From Watersipora subatra (lineage: Eukaryota > Bryozoa > Gymnolaemata > Cheilostomatida > Watersiporidae), in the NCBI RefSeq assembly GCF_963576615.1, contig NC_088708.1, positions 46,673,196 through 46,737,195 of the forward strand: DNA of 64,000 bases, read 5' to 3'. The translations under genes were made by a program, and so were the position numbers. The notes under the pieces are model-generated. The model did not search any database, was not told the origin of the DNA, and saw only the letters and a list, made by a program, of their open reading frames with translations. Shown piece by piece: positions 1-13,700 of the stretch. Within the stretch, counting starts at the first letter, position 1. The number at the start of each line of letters is the position of its first letter.

Positions 1-593
1 GTCATTTTGAGCATTGATATCTCAAAACCTACCGTGAAAATTGGTTTAATTTTTTAACCTTAGCTCGAAGGGGTGAATATCATCCTCTGATAAACATGAA
101 GAGCCTGTTGGTCACCTGTGATAATTGAAAAATGCTGCAGAAATTGTTCGCGGTGTTTGGCAGGAAGTATGGGTCACGTGATCAGATTACGACTAGATGA
201 TTAGACCAAGCCAAAACAACACTGTAAAGTAGCGATCATCTATATTTGATACAGGTTTTTCGGTAGAACCCGAAGTGTTTGTCATAAACTAGTGCTACCA
301 GATGTTTTATATCGAGCCTATTATTGCTCCTAGCATTTAATTTCAAATGATAACATCACGTGTTAAAACAATAACCAAAATTTTTGAGAACATCATCAAA
401 ATAAAGAGATTCCAAAGATTCCAAACTACGGCGTTTTTGTGATAGCTGCGATTAATTGTTCGTTTTTGAGCTTTTAAGAGCTTGTAATCACATTTTCACA
501 TGTTTTGCACCTACAATATTGCAGAGTAAGACATGGTGAACCATTTGATATCGAATAACTGTAATGTGAATTTTGTTGCAAGTAAACCGTTAA
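1..593 (+). repeat. TTAA-flanked long-TIR element, copy 1 (cut by window edge)
   Basis: This sequence matches the middle and right part of the element at 26326-27230 and, inverted, the copy at 37377-37915. The right terminal inverted repeat runs to the TTAA at 590-593. The left end lies outside the window. No transposase is encoded, so it looks like a non-autonomous DNA element. Confidence 0.75.
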
Positions 594-1583
594 GGTTTTA
601 TGATGGAGATATTTAAAAGACATCTGTGAAATAAACAAATGGATACATGATATGAATGCTAAATGCATAGATTAAAAAGTAAAAACTATGCGAATAGGTC
701 TATGTCTCGAGTTGCTCGTATATTTTCAAAATAACTCTGACAATTGCAAATTGAGTGGGTAAATACTTTGGTGGATGTTGGTTTGTTGGAAGTTACTTTG
801 CTGGAAAAATACATTTAACAGCTGCTGATTAACCATCAAAAACTACGTATCTCTACTTAATATAAGTAGGTCAAGCTGAATAGCAAACTGTCAAAAAGGA
901 TGCAAGCGCTAAATGAGAGAGAACAAAGTAGAAGAGCTAAGCAAAGATTAGAAAAAAATTAATAATGATAGTACAATTAACCAAACCAGTGCATGCTTAT
1001 AGTAAAAGTTGCCAATAGAGCTAGAGAGCACAAATCACATGTAATTCTCACACTCAAATTCATGACTGAGGCATGACATTGCTGCAGCATACTTGCATCA
1101 AGATCAAACATTCGGTGATTATCACAAAACTATTCTCGGCTGTAAATATTGTCGACACGTCAGTTATCTAGAGAAAATGACTAACTCGAGAATTACCACT
1201 AATGCTTGTATCTATTACCTTGTCTTCCGCCTGCATAAAATATACCTTTCTACCCCTTCTCAGCCAAAAAGATTTTTTCAGCTCTATCAGTCATGCTTTA
1301 GGTTTATTGTAAGTTGTAATATGTGCTACCAATGTTCCACAACTAATCTACAATACACACACTGCACTAATTGTAAATACTAACTAACAGTTCTTTTTAT
1401 AGTTATTAAGAGTATTTTACTGTGAGTCATTCTAATAAAAATACTATAATAATATTACGATAGTACTGTGGGTCTATGATATATTTGATGAATCGTATTT
1501 TTGAATCAAACGGTAGCACTGAAACTTCTTTCTTAATATGTATAAAATAACTTGCTCGGATGTGTAAATAATCACACAGTTAC
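594..1583. other. Non-coding stretch, nothing recognised
   Basis: AT-rich sequence with only short, low-complexity open frames. It lies 3' of the last visible exon of the minus-strand coiled-coil gene and is probably its intron or 3' flank. Confidence 0.5.
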
Positions 1584-1705
1584 CATTCCCAGCAATCTTA
1601 GCCTGGCCTTCCAGAAAGCCCATTTCTTCTGTCTGAGCTTTTACTTCAGCATACTGCTCCATCAAAGCCCCATGAGCACGGGTTAGTTTAGCACATTTGG
1701 TGAGC
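1584..1705 (-). CDS. Coiled-coil gene exon
   Basis: Acceptor ccttttag and donor aatg|gtaact. It encodes RLTKCAKLTRAHGALMEQYA and onward, ending near GQAKIAGNG. It ends in phase 1, so the gene continues beyond the left of the window or in an exon I could not find. Confidence 0.65.
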
Positions 1706-4700
1706 CTAAAAGGTATAGAAAAAGAGAGATGTACATGTACATTGCATGACATGATATCAATCGGATACAGAAAACTTGAAGTTTTGTCCTCTAGTTTCAA
1801 ACCGCAATGCTTTTGTAAATAGGATCCAATGCACTAACATTGGCAGAAAAAGTATCAGTATGTCAACTCTATATTTGAAAAGAATGAAGAAGTATTCAAC
1901 ACCTGGAATTAATCTGAATCTGCTTTCGCTGTGTGGATTGAAGAGCTGTCGTAAAGCACTGGCTATTGTTCAGTTGGTCTTTAGCCAACTTAAATACTCG
2001 TGTAAGTCTATTGAGTGCCTCTGCTATAGCTTCTAGTTCACTCTCCAGGACCTCTTCTACAGACACCATTCATACATCTACTAGTAATATGGCTTATTAC
2101 TATGTTAGAGTAATATTTTATCAGACACTTGTGTCCTCTTCTACATACACCATTCAAGGATATACATGTATTATATATTATTATTTTTTAGATAAAACAC
2201 AGTAAAACTTGTTAGATAAACAAAACCAATAATTCAAGGATTGATAAGGTAGTAAAAAAAGAACTCTAAAAACTAACCAGCAGTGAAGAAGTTCCGAGGA
2301 AAAGCCAACCAAATCTTTTGTTAATAACAAACTGAAAATGCACTTGTCGAGTGTCATGGTCTCATTGGATAGATCTAGTTGTACCACAAAAACCAACTAA
2401 AATTTTAGCATGTTCAAATCTAAGTTCTCTCAATTAGTTGACAAGTTTCTGAGCAGTCAATATAAAAATATACTCATAAATGATTATGCGAAACCTTGCC
2501 AATCAATGATTAGCTTGAATCCATGTTTAGACCTTTTAACATGGTACACAGTTATGCTTAGCGTACACTGCATGCCTAAAGTTTGACCGCATCACCCAGA
2601 CACAACAAGGATTTTTTTATAAGAGTTGCTCCCTCTTGCCTTACTTGCCTTACTCTCCCTCTTGCTTGACGAAGAATATACTTTGAGAGATTGGTTTGAG
2701 CATGTACTAGGTATTGATGGGCAGCATGAAGTCAAATAAGTTGTGTTGTTAGTACTAAGGTTTCCTGTCATTAATTCCACAAACTAGCACATCTACGGTA
2801 TATAGTCTTACTTGTAAATAAAAAATGCATGACATAGTTGTGAATTGTGTATGTTGATTTTCACTGATAATTTCCTATACCAGTGCACACTATCAAATAA
2901 TGCATGTTTACATTATGATTATAACAAAGCAAATGATTATAAAGACAAAAATTTGTTTCTCTGTATGCAATACTTTTGGTTTTTCATCTGAGAACAAAGC
3001 AAACAAATATTTTGGTACTTTGTATTTGCTACTATCAACTCTAGAATAACCAACATAAAATTGTCGATGTACAAAGCAAAATTAGATGCTTCTAAGTGAA
3101 ACCCTGCTAGTTTCAATGTCCTTAAAACTTATTTACGGACATGGTAAAACCCAAACTTGCAACCATAAACCTCCGAGCCAGATACCTTGTCAATTATTCC
3201 ACCGAAACACACCTGAAAGTCCGGAAAACGCTAGGAACACAAGTAAAGTATTTTGAATAATTTTTTGTCTCAAAGACCGTCAATAAAGGTCCAAAATGCG
3301 CATGCCTATATGCTGTCTCCAAGCATTCACCTAGACCTTTTCTGTGTTACTTGACCAAATTCTAGATGATGCTTTAATGATGTTTAACATAGAACAATTT
3401 TAAAAACCTGATTCAGCAATGCCACTTATCAATAACGCGTATCAAATGAACACGTATAAACATGATATCATCATAAGAGGATATACGAGCTCGTACATCC
3501 TAGCTGCTATCTAGAATGCTTAAAGCAACAAACCAGCTATATTTAAAAGTATCTATTCTGTGTATGACCTCACAAAAACGAAGCAATGATTTTTACACAA
3601 ATAGATCTACTGTAGATTTTTTAACAACCAAAATTGAAAAAGCTTATATAGCATAAGTTGAAACAAAAAGCACAAAGAGTTGTTGTCAACTTACTAATAC
3701 ATCTTCTTTTATGGCAAAAACATGGAAAAAATACAACGAAAAATCTTCTTATTTCTCGTGATTGAAAAATTACCAAATAGAATGTTACGCACACAATAAT
3801 CTTATGGCTATTTGGCTATGGTTGTTTGTTGCTGATATTGATTACACATTTTTGACCAAGGCTTAGCTGCCAAAGTTAAATACAAGAGAAGACAATTTCT
3901 AATATCTAAAACTGACTTGACATACTGTTTAATCACATGATAGATTTTGCTATCAATGTCTGGATAACAGAAAAAGCACAAAATACCTGATAGTTTTTCG
4001 CCATGATGGTGTTTTGCCAAAGTCATTGCTACTTGCTCCTGCCGTTCTTGCAAATGCTGAATAAGCTCCATGGCTCGCTTATGCTTCTAAGAAAATGCAA
4101 GAAATACATTGAAGCTAAACGACATCCAGTTCAGTAGGTCATTCAATTACAGACATGCAATACATATATAACCAACATGATGAAACAGTTGTAAATCCAT
4201 TTAATCTAGTTGAATCTCTAATCAGCTTAAGATGCAAAAAGTCTAAGTTAATAGCAAATAGTTTGTATGTTAAGGACAAATTAGCCTTTAATCGTAACTC
4301 AAATTTTACCAAAGCATTTAATGATTTTCCTACACAGTAGAACCTCTACTTTTAAAATTAGTTCGTTTTGGAAGCCGTTTTGTCCGCAGAAAATTTCATA
4401 AGTAGGAACAGGTTTTACTATATAAATGCCTTAATTCGTTCCAGGTCCTTCAAAACTCGGATATAAGATTTGAAAAAATTATTAATGGTTAAAATCTGTA
4501 ACAAATGCATGTTAAAATTGTATTACAGCATAATAAATAAACGAAAGTCCACATGGATAAAAGAATTGAGAGAATGAATAAAACCACAAATGATGTTTGT
4601 TTACTTTTAACGCTGCCCAGCAAGACCAGGCTAAGCAAAAACTGCAGGATTATAACGACAGTGAATAGAAGTTATTAAAAATTAAAAAAAAAAACTATGA

Positions 4701-5091
4701 ATGAAAACAAAATATGTTTCTTGACTTTCACTAGCAAATGGTATTGAGTGAGACCCATTGTATGTACACACGGGGAACATAAGACCAAAATATTAAACGC
4801 CAGACATCTTTCGTGAGTTGGAGCAATATTTCTAAAAAAAATGTTTTGTAACTTTGAAATTTCATATGTAGAGTCTTTCGTAAATAGAGTTTCGACTGTG
4901 TATTTAGATTCCTGATGTCATTTCATGATGAATATAAAGAAGACCAGAGGAAGAAGAATAGATATACTTGCTTTTTCATCAATCTCTTCTTCTGATATCT
5001 GCTCAGCAAGCATACTCTGTGAGTTGAAAGGTGAATATTTAACCTTGCGTGGTAATCTATGACGTCTAGAAAGAGCCATATCTATCACTTC
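1584..5091 (-). CDS. Unrecognised coiled-coil protein, partial gene (four exons seen)
   Basis: Four minus-strand coding exons were read, in order of transcription: 4968-5091, 3987-4086, 1903-2056 and 1584-1705. The last three join with matching splice phases (g+aa, then ag+g). They give about 125 residues rich in E, Q, K, L and A with helical heptad character, for example QHLQERQEQVAMTLAKHH and ALMEQYAEVKAQTEEMGF. The first exon (EVIDMALSRRHRLPRKVKY...) is basic, then acidic; it ends in phase 1 while 3987-4086 begins in phase 0, so at least one exon between them was not found. Neither start nor stop codon is in view. I do not recognise the family. The helical composition suggests a scaffold, cytoskeletal or trafficking protein, but that is only inference. 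Confidence 0.6.
1903..2056 (-). CDS. Coiled-coil gene exon
   Basis: Acceptor ctgtag and donor ccag|gtgttg. It encodes EEVLESELEAIAEALNRLTR and onward, again helical. It ends in phase 2 (ag) and joins g of exon 1584-1705 to form an Arg codon. Confidence 0.65.
3987..4086 (-). CDS. Coiled-coil gene exon
   Basis: Acceptor ttttcttag and donor tcag|gtattt. It encodes KHKRAMELIQHLQERQEQ and onward, a strongly helical segment. It ends with one base (g), which joins aa of exon 1903-2056 to make a Glu codon. Confidence 0.65.
4333..4900. repeat. Pogo/Tigger-type MITE with TA target duplication
   Basis: The left end cacagtagaacctctac and the inverted right end (cacagtcgaaactctat on the minus strand) form imperfect terminal inverted repeats flanked by TA at 4331-4332 and 4901-4902. 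These are hallmarks of Tc1/mariner (pogo/Tigger) elements. At 568 bp without an open frame it is non-autonomous. It sits in an intron of the coiled-coil gene. Confidence 0.7.
4968..5091 (-). CDS. Coiled-coil gene exon (basic patch then acidic stretch)
   Basis: The acceptor is ttctcag (read on the minus strand) and the donor is gcaa|gtatat. The frame encodes EVIDMALSRRHRLPRKVKY followed by a Ser/Gln and Glu-rich part. The exon starts in phase 0 and ends in phase 1. Confidence 0.6.
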
Positions 5092-8000
5092 CTGAGAATG
5101 AATATGGTACCGCAATAACCTTTTTTGTACAACATTTATGGTTAAAAAAATACAAATATTTTTTGTCTCATAGCCCATTTGTTCATCAACATGAATTGAT
5201 AATCTTATGTTCTGATGTTTTCTTGGAAATTATAGAGAACAATATTGTTCTTGAGCAGTTTTCAGAATATGGTAGGTAGGTATCGTTATAGCATCATTTT
5301 TATTAATTTGACAGAAAAATTGTAAGGTTAGATTATTTAACACATACGCTCTAACTATCTGACGTAACATGTAGCATAATCCTGCTTTACTGGTTTATAA
5401 ACACATTTTTTGTGCTTGATTAGCGATTCATTTAGTTAGTTTCACTTCCCGATTGTAGAGACTATTCTTAGGGAGGGGAGTGGAGAAAGGAGGTAGCTGA
5501 AAAACTCTGATAGAATGAGCAGGGTAAACAAAGTAAGCAAAATCTATCTGTGCTAAGCAATAAAATGGCTGATGCTGAAACATTAGTGTCTATGCGTCAA
5601 GCCACCAAGATTCAGTTGTGCTATTGCCAAATCATGTTGAAGTGATTTTATGAAAAAGGATAAATGGTTCTTTAAGATGTAAATAGCCTATTATGACAGA
5701 ATGGATAACCATTCAATGTACTAGTAAATAATAAGATTATTATAGATGCCTTTGTCTCATTCTGACAAAATATTTAGACAACATAAACAATAGAATAATA
5801 CATAATGTACATGTCTTGAAAGATTAAAACTGAGAGCTTCAAAATCAATGGATAAAGCACAGGTTGAACTTGCTGACCGTATCCTGCCAGCAGAGGACAC
5901 TCACAGTGAACTCTCGTCAGCCTATGACAAGATAGTAAATGATCGTACAATAACAACAATGACTACATGATCAGCAGCTCATGGCGGGCCAACATCAATT
6001 TCTGCAAACTCAAGATGCTACCACCAAAGCTTTCTACCAAGGACCATACGCAAAATAACGGGTTGTCCAAGAATACCAGCTGACATCTAAGCATGATCAG
6101 CGCTACTGCTGAAACTCGGCCAATTATATCACAGCATGTATCATAGCACTATCACTACACCAACAATGACAAAGAGCATTCTACCTCATCAGAGGTAACA
6201 CTCAAATGTCAATGGGGATTCTTTTGATAACTACATACTTCCAACTGGTTTACCTATAAATATCATCAAAAGAAAGCAATAGGAAAATAATCGTTCCTTA
6301 TAATTATTGTCCTACACAACTTTATAACCGGTTTTTGTTTGAGGTTAGTAAAAAGCATATTTGTAGTTGATAATGCATTAAAATCTACTGCCTGTGCCAC
6401 CACTAAATCCATGTAGGTTTACTTGACAATCTATATTAGACAAAAGTATTCGGGAATTTTTTTAGTCTAGCAATGAAAAAAACCAAAATTCAATCTTGTC
6501 GTCAGCGTCTGAGTGGAAGAATGAGAGTGGATGCATTGATCGATTTCCGGTAAAGCACTGGCGGCGGATATCCAGTTATACCATTAGAGCTAATATGAAT
6601 TGTTGTAAATTTGGCCTCTGAAATATCACATTCCTTAGAAGCAAAGGCTCTAACAGGAGTAACCAATGAAAAGCCCAGAATGTGCCCTATTCACTCATAT
6701 ACCTTTCCCTAGAAAATGTCTCACCAGAATGTATACATGAGTGCCCAATTCCCCTCATATTATGTTATACATTAACCGGGTTACATTGTATAATGTACAT
6801 GGTACATGATATTATTTTACCATATATGCAACTAATGTGTATATGTAAATATGTACATAAAAGAAAGTTCTATATTCCAAATGTGTAGCCAGAAGGAGTT
6901 TACTCTCAAAATAACAAACCTGCATGTATAGTAGTAAATAGAAATTTAATCAAATAACATAATATATTTTGTGATTGACTAGATGTAGAATGCTTTTTGA
7001 TGATTATCAAATATAGGCCAATATAGTTGCAGTCAGAGATAAGATTGCAAAATATAGTTGATTTCATAGGTATGTATTATTTTTATATGATTTGTTGTTA
7101 TAATATAAAATATTTAATTTTAATACCATAGTCCTACATATATTTAAGTTTAATATTTAATAATTTAATACACATTTCACAATCAAATATAATTTAATAT
7201 AAATATGGTAAATGAAAATTTAATTGAATAAATTATTAAGTAAATATTAAATAAATCATGAGATATACCTGCTATATTGACTATTGTACTTTCAATAGAC
7301 TCCACAGGTATTGAATTTTTGCTCAATGTTCCTCAAATTATGACTAGCTTGTGAGTGGCATAGTTTATTGGAAAAACAATTTCAGTGCCATGGTGAACTC
7401 AATAAAAGACGCCGTTTTGCACCGCCAGTCCTAGGAGCTCAACGCAAATAGCCTTGGACTGAATTGCATTCACTTTCATTCTTCTACTCAGGTCAGCATC
7501 TGTATTTAGCTCAAACGGGCCTATGCTCCATTTAGTCGGCAAAAATTGCATTTCTTCGATGACCCACACCAGCTTTCTATGCGTTTTAATAAGGCTGATA
7601 AACAACCTAACTTATATACAATAAGGAACGAAGCAAACAATTTATATTACAGATAACATATTAAACATCTTTCCACTTATTACGCAATTTATATCACCAT
7701 CCTACCAAAATTTCATTCAAATCTTATGATGAAATTGACCGTTCGCCTGCTTAGCAGCGAAAATAAGACTAAGTACTGTCTCGAGTCACAATAAAGCTAT
7801 ATGAGTTAGCCCAGGAAGCTTGCATAAAATCGGCATAACGACAGTTTGGGTTTAACGCTATGGTTTCGTCAATCAATTGAACAACGTAAAGAAGTCAACA
7901 GAAACAAGCTATTGTAGCGTATCAGTCCGGTTTCATTTTTGTTAGTTACTGACGCGATACTCAATAATAATATTACTAGTAGGATGACTTTGTCTTTGAG

Positions 8001-9276
8001 TAGACGCTATTCGATACGTTAAGACGGATAACGCGTACAGCGAGTGCTCAATATCAAATTTCAGGCACAATATGTTTGCGTATATAACTTTTAAAAGCAT
8101 CATTCAGGTTGAAATGTCTCAAATTAAATGGATGTATTAATGAATCACTTGTTCATAAAGTTTTTTCTATTTCAGATTTTTGTGTTGACGTGATAGATTA
8201 CTGTAAGCCCAGTCACGCAACTCTGGTTAGCTTTAAATACATGATTAAGGGAAATAGCTGTACCTAAGTTTTGAGCTCATCCTTTGAGCATCCGTTTAAT
8301 TAACAGTTTTAAGATTTTCAGGTTTCCTAGTAGTGGCTTTGCACTAGAAGCATTTGTTGTGGCTTATGTATGAGCAAACTAAAACGTAGGTTTAAAGAGA
8401 ATAAAGCTCATCTTTTATATAGCAATACCGAGGCAGGTTTGAACCATGTCCTATAATAATATATGTGTCATATGTAGAATCATTCCCATCGCAACTTGCT
8501 ACCCTATCCTGCTACTCTACCCATCGCAACCTACTTCTCTTTTTAGAGTTTAGGTTGCTATTGTGCTGGCAGAGTGCCGAAAAGAAGTAGCTCGTATAGT
8601 TTAGAAGCTAATGTGTTAAGTAAAATAAAATTCGAGTAAAACTACATTGTTCTAGTCTGCCTCTAGCTACTGAATATCCAAGTATAATAGGACAACAGCT
8701 CAAATCTTTGGATAGGCTTTACCCTGGAAATACAGTGTCAGTCACTGTACAAGTGGATAGTCTGTCTCCAATGCAGAGGCTCGTGTACCAACTGTGGCCT
8801 GGAGCTAGTACATGATTTGCCTCTTCTTGTGACAGGCTTAACTCTTATAAGAGCTTTCGCTTCAGCTCAGAGTACTTGGTCTCACCAAGTACTACTGTCT
8901 GTGCCACCACTAAATGGCAGCTCTCCAACTCACTGAAGTGCAAAATAAAATGAGCACAATTTCTATAATGAACTAGGGTAAGAGTATCAGCTTCTGTTCT
9001 GGTAATTACATGTACTCGTAATTCATCATGAAAACATTTTGCAATGTCATGAAACAATAGAGGACAGGCAGTCAAAGCAATGTGTAGACATAATCAAACC
9101 GAAAAACATTAAAGAAATGAAGAAAATAGGTGCACGATCATGACTGAGCTGTGCTCGGTGCCCATCATCTAGTCTTACCTGAATAGCACTTCACAAAGAA
9201 AGAAAAAAGATGCCAACTTGCCTTAACTACAGTATAAAAATGTTTTATACCCCCACATTCTACCATATATATTATG
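5092..9276. other. Upstream/intergenic DNA, no gene recognised
   Basis: AT-rich, with a very AT-rich block near 7070-7250. A short coding-like string occurs on the plus strand near 5850-5945 and another on the minus strand near 8870-8940, but neither has a supported exon structure. A string of about 20 bases (gtgccaccactaaat core) occurs at 6398 and again at 8900. Undetected 5' exons of the coiled-coil gene could lie here. Confidence 0.4.
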
Positions 9277-10068
9277 ACTAGCTGTATAACCCGGCGTTGC
9301 CCAGGTAATAAAAAAGTCTTTGGACAGAAAATTGATTTGTATTTAACTTATAACAACATTTGCCATTCTAACTGTCTAACTACATATCATGAGAAAAGTG
9401 TTTTGTGTAATTGAAATAAACTAAGAGAGAAAATAAAAATAACTGTAAAGGTTTTCAAACTTTGTCAGTAATTTTTAAACTTCATGTCATGAGAAAAATG
9501 TTTCATGCAGGTCAAATAAATTTAAAAAATAAAACGATTATAAAAAGGTTTAGATGTAAATGCAAAATAATTAGCAAGTAATAGCTAAATTAAGTAGGTT
9601 TTGCTACGATTACAATAAAAGATGATCCAGTAATGATACAATGAGTATGAACTGAGAAAACAAAATAAAAATCCTGAATATGTAGAATTAATAATACCAA
9701 TATTTGCATAAAAGTGTGTATGTATAAAAAAGGTTACTGTTCCACCAGAAGCTATCCATCAAAACCTTGAATATGACAATACTGGTACTCTCGATACCGG
9801 TACAAATGTAAAAATGTGATATGGTACTGTCTTTGTCTGACCGAACAGAGAGATAATTACGAGGCTCTTCCCATGGAGACGATATAATTGTCCGCATGAG
9901 AAGAAGTAGCCTTGACCCCAGATATAGTATTAAACCCTATAAAAAATGTTTCTCAGCTGGGGCATCGTAATGGTTTAATTTAATTGGTAAAATAATCAGT
10001 GCGCGCTATAGCCGGAATGACACACATATCCACACACATACTTTGGTAACTATATATATATATATAGA
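9277..10068 (+). repeat. SINE-like element, family A
   Basis: It starts with gactagctgtataacccggc, the head shared with the copies at 12053, 14464 and (inverted) 13772, 48618 and 50640. It ends in the cacacacatacttt/atatatatagatta tail shared by the same group. Confidence 0.55.
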
Positions 10069-10602
10069 TTATGGCTAAAAGAAAAATTAACTTGCAAAAG
10101 TAACAACTTTGACCTTTTGGACCTGTTGACTACAGCTTTGCTGTGGATTTCTTTTTTTTTCCAGGACTATTGAAAGATCAGCCTTTACCAGTAACATCTT
10201 AGTAGTTATTTTACTAGCATTTTTCCATAGTGTTCTAGTGTTGTGCCACTTTATAAGAAATTAGAAAGGGCTACATGAACTTTGTCAGAATTAGTATATG
10301 AAACTAAATGTAATTTTTAACTGTCATAATTCACTGTCATAAATGTCAGTTACCACAAGTCTAAATATTATGTATTTCCGAGTTCCTGCTGAGTTATTGG
10401 TGATTTTTTTATTAATGAATGTTTTATTCTTGTGGCAGCATGTCCTGTTGTCGGCACTATGCTATAACCAGCAAATTCATTTCACCGTTTGTTGCAGCAC
10501 CATTATTAAATTCTCATTGTTAGTTGACATTTGATGTGGCTTTTCAAAAAATCCAACTTGCATTCATTCAAACACTCTAGGATTGGGCTTGTTCTTAGGG
10601 TA

Positions 10603-10719
10603 ATGGGGCAAGCTGAGAGCCGACAGGAGCAGTTCTGGGAAGCATGTGGCTTTGGTCACACAGAGAAGGTTAAACAGTTTATAGATGAAGGAGTGGATGT
10701 TAACTGGGTCTCTAAAACG
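10603..10719 (+). CDS. Ankyrin gene exon 1 (start, MGQAES)
   Basis: The 39-codon first coding exon carries Met-Gly-Gln-Ala-Glu-Ser and the first ankyrin-like helix pair (FWEACGFGHTEKVKQFIDEG). Donor acg|gtatgt. Confidence 0.8.
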
Positions 10720-13700
10720 GTATGTGTGCTGTCATTGCTTTCAGTTTTTGCAATAGTCTGACTGCTTTGTTATGCCTAAAGCTTTACAAGTTATTTTAAC
10801 TTATCCTTTTTGGCTCCAAATGTGTGAGATATTTTCATTATTTCCATTGATGTAGATGACTTTATTTACATTTCTCTCTATCAGCTTACTTCAGATACAA
10901 ATCTAGTTACAATTAAAATTCTAATGACTCCAATTAGCTTTATAAACACCAGTCATCATGGAAAGCAAGAAGCAGTTTCAGAAAGTAGTTCCGTATTTTA
11001 TGTATATATATGTATGTATTGTATAAACAATCTATTAATCTATTTAGCCAATAAGTGTATTGACTGCCAGTAAGTTTATGACTATGATTATTTTGGTCGA
11101 TACAGCTTACAATTGACTTTAGGATTTATGTATATATACTATATATATGTGTATATATATCACAATTGTCTAGTCCTCGAGGTGACGAATAGATGCTCTC
11201 TTGCAAATGGTCTCTATGAACGACCTTCATAATGTAGCATCAAAATGTACTACATAGTTGTGCTGTCAAGTTGTTGGACCAGAAGCAGTTGTGAGGTAAA
11301 TGTCAAAGAGCCATCTTACTGTGTTTTCCATTGAGTTTCTTTACTGCTGAATATTAACCAGTGTTTTATCACATCAACATAATTTATAATGTTGTATGAC
11401 TTGGTTTTTCATCTCATTAAGAACTTGTAAGGAACATATGAGACTGAAGTATGTACTGTTACACACACTGGTTACTACCGCTATAAGTCTACTAGGGAGC
11501 CTGTAAACCTTTGGTTGTGGTTCTTGTGGCAGCAGCTGATTTTGGTTTTACTCTTTTCTAGCATGACTCATATCCTATTCATGCTGCTTCTCAAGGGAAA
11601 CCGGAAATAGTAAAGCTACTTTTAAAGGCAGGGTGTGAAGTCAACGCCCGAGATGAGGTATGTTGTTTAAGTGATAGGAAATGTACTATCCGAATTGAAT
11701 GTTGTCATTTGCAATTTTAGTAAATTCTGAAACAGCATTGGTATTATAATTGTGGTTGCATACAAGTTAATATCACAAAACAAGTTTTATTATTTGTAGT
11801 AAACTTTTGCAGATACATTGGATTATGTTTTAGCAAGTTCGGCCATTTTAGCTGGTATTTCTGTTTTAGCAGCTCAATCATTGGAGCTTAGAATATCGTA
11901 GTGCATACACTTAACATAGATTTTATCTGTAGCCGTTCTGCTCATAGAGCGTTCGGGTCAAAGTCTAAACCTCTGACATACAGGAAATGAAACCAGTTTG
12001 TGTATTATATGGTATATTGAATCATATATATTTGATAAATGGTATATTACATGACTAGCTGAATGACCGGTGTTGCATGGGTAATAAAAATACAGTTTAT
12101 AAACAGTGGCGGGTAATGTAGTTGCAATTAGCTAAGTTGACTGATTAGCTAATGGCAAAATTGGAAAATGCAAATAAGCAAACACGGGCAACTAATCACA
12201 AGGTTAAGCTGTATCACGATTAAAGCTAAATAACAGTCAAACATGGATAACTTGAACTTCACGGGACTGAGCGAAAAAGTTCAAGTTATCAGAGCGTTCA
12301 AGTTATCAGAGCACTGTCACAAGTCCATGTATTTATTTATTTATTAGTAGATACATGCACATATACAAACTATAATAGAAATCAAAAGCATAAATGGCTT
12401 GTTTCAAATTAAATGCTTCTAATGTAAAGTTTAAAACTTTTTTATGAAAAAGTTAGGAGATTTTTCTATCACTTGAGATTGTTTTGTTGTTTGAGGTGAT
12501 GTTATTGCCAGGACGTTTTTTTAGATTAAAATTGGCAAAACTTGATCGTTGTTGAAATGCTCAGAAGAAAAGACATCTTTTTCTTTTGAGCGTTTTAACC
12601 GAGATCAATTTTGCCGATTTTTCTTGAAGTTTATGCGAAGGTCACCTCACTTTTCCATGCTTACGAAAGGCGACCGCTAAGCGGAGGTTTGGTAAAAATC
12701 AAAATTCACCAAACCTTTAGAAAAGTCGTTGACAAAAATATTTTGCCGATGGTGGTAATAACGATGCCTATGATTTACGAAAAGTTGTGGTTTACCTCTG
12801 TGACTTGGAATAAAGTGATTTTCTAAAGCGATAACAATCGTCTCGGTAGCCGTTGGGCAAAAAACTGTTCGAGTTAACAGAGTTGAGGTCGAGTTATCTA
12901 TAGCAATTTATCATTACGTGGGAACGGACCAAAGAAACCGTTTGAGTTAACCATGTGTTCGAGCTATCCGTGGGCGAGTTATCCATGTTTGACTGTATGT
13001 ATGTTTTATTATGAATTAATATTACCTTTGGCATTTGTTCCTTTTTGAAATAAAAAAAGCCATTTGCAAAATGCATTATTTATTTTTCTTTATTTGTGTT
13101 TTTCCATTGTGCTGTTTCAATTTAAATTGTTCCTTTACAGTGCAACTGTAACGGCACAATTTCAATCTTCAATTTTCGGTTATTGCAAAGGGCGATTGCT
13201 ATAACTTGTAAAACTAAAAAAAGTTTGGTTGGACATTCTTGTGTCGAAGTTTCCTCTACATTCCCTATCGATTCGGTCAGACAAAAATACCCTTGTGCAC
13301 TTCACTGTTGTATTTAATTTCGATATCTCATTTTTACGTTTGTGCCAGTATCGACTATCGAGAGGTACCAGTATAGTCGTATTCAAAATTTTGATGGGTA
13401 GCTCCTGCAGCAACACTGACGTTCTTTTATAGACACACTTCTATGTACTCTTTGTTATTATTAATTCAACATATTCGTGATTTGATTTTTTTTTAGTTTG
13501 TTTTAATTGTATCAGTATCAATTCACTTTTCATTGTAATCATTGTAAAAAATCATACTTTATTTAGTAATTGCGGATTATTTCACATTTAAACACCTTTA
13601 CAGTTGTTTTAGTTTTTTTTCTCAATTCATTTGAAATACAGGAAACACTTTACTCAGAATATGAAGTTTAAAAATTATGATAGCAAATGTTGTATATGTT

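Noticed and set aside
5835-5950. Plus-strand coding-like string (DKAQVELADRILPAEDTHSE)
   Set aside because: Possibly a retroelement remnant, but the open frame is short, flanked by stops and not recognised; too weak to call.
8845-9075. Minus-strand frame with acceptor-like and donor-like sites (ELESCHLVVAQTVVL)
   Set aside because: It could be an upstream exon of the coiled-coil gene, but phases do not join and part of it matches a short repeat at 6398.
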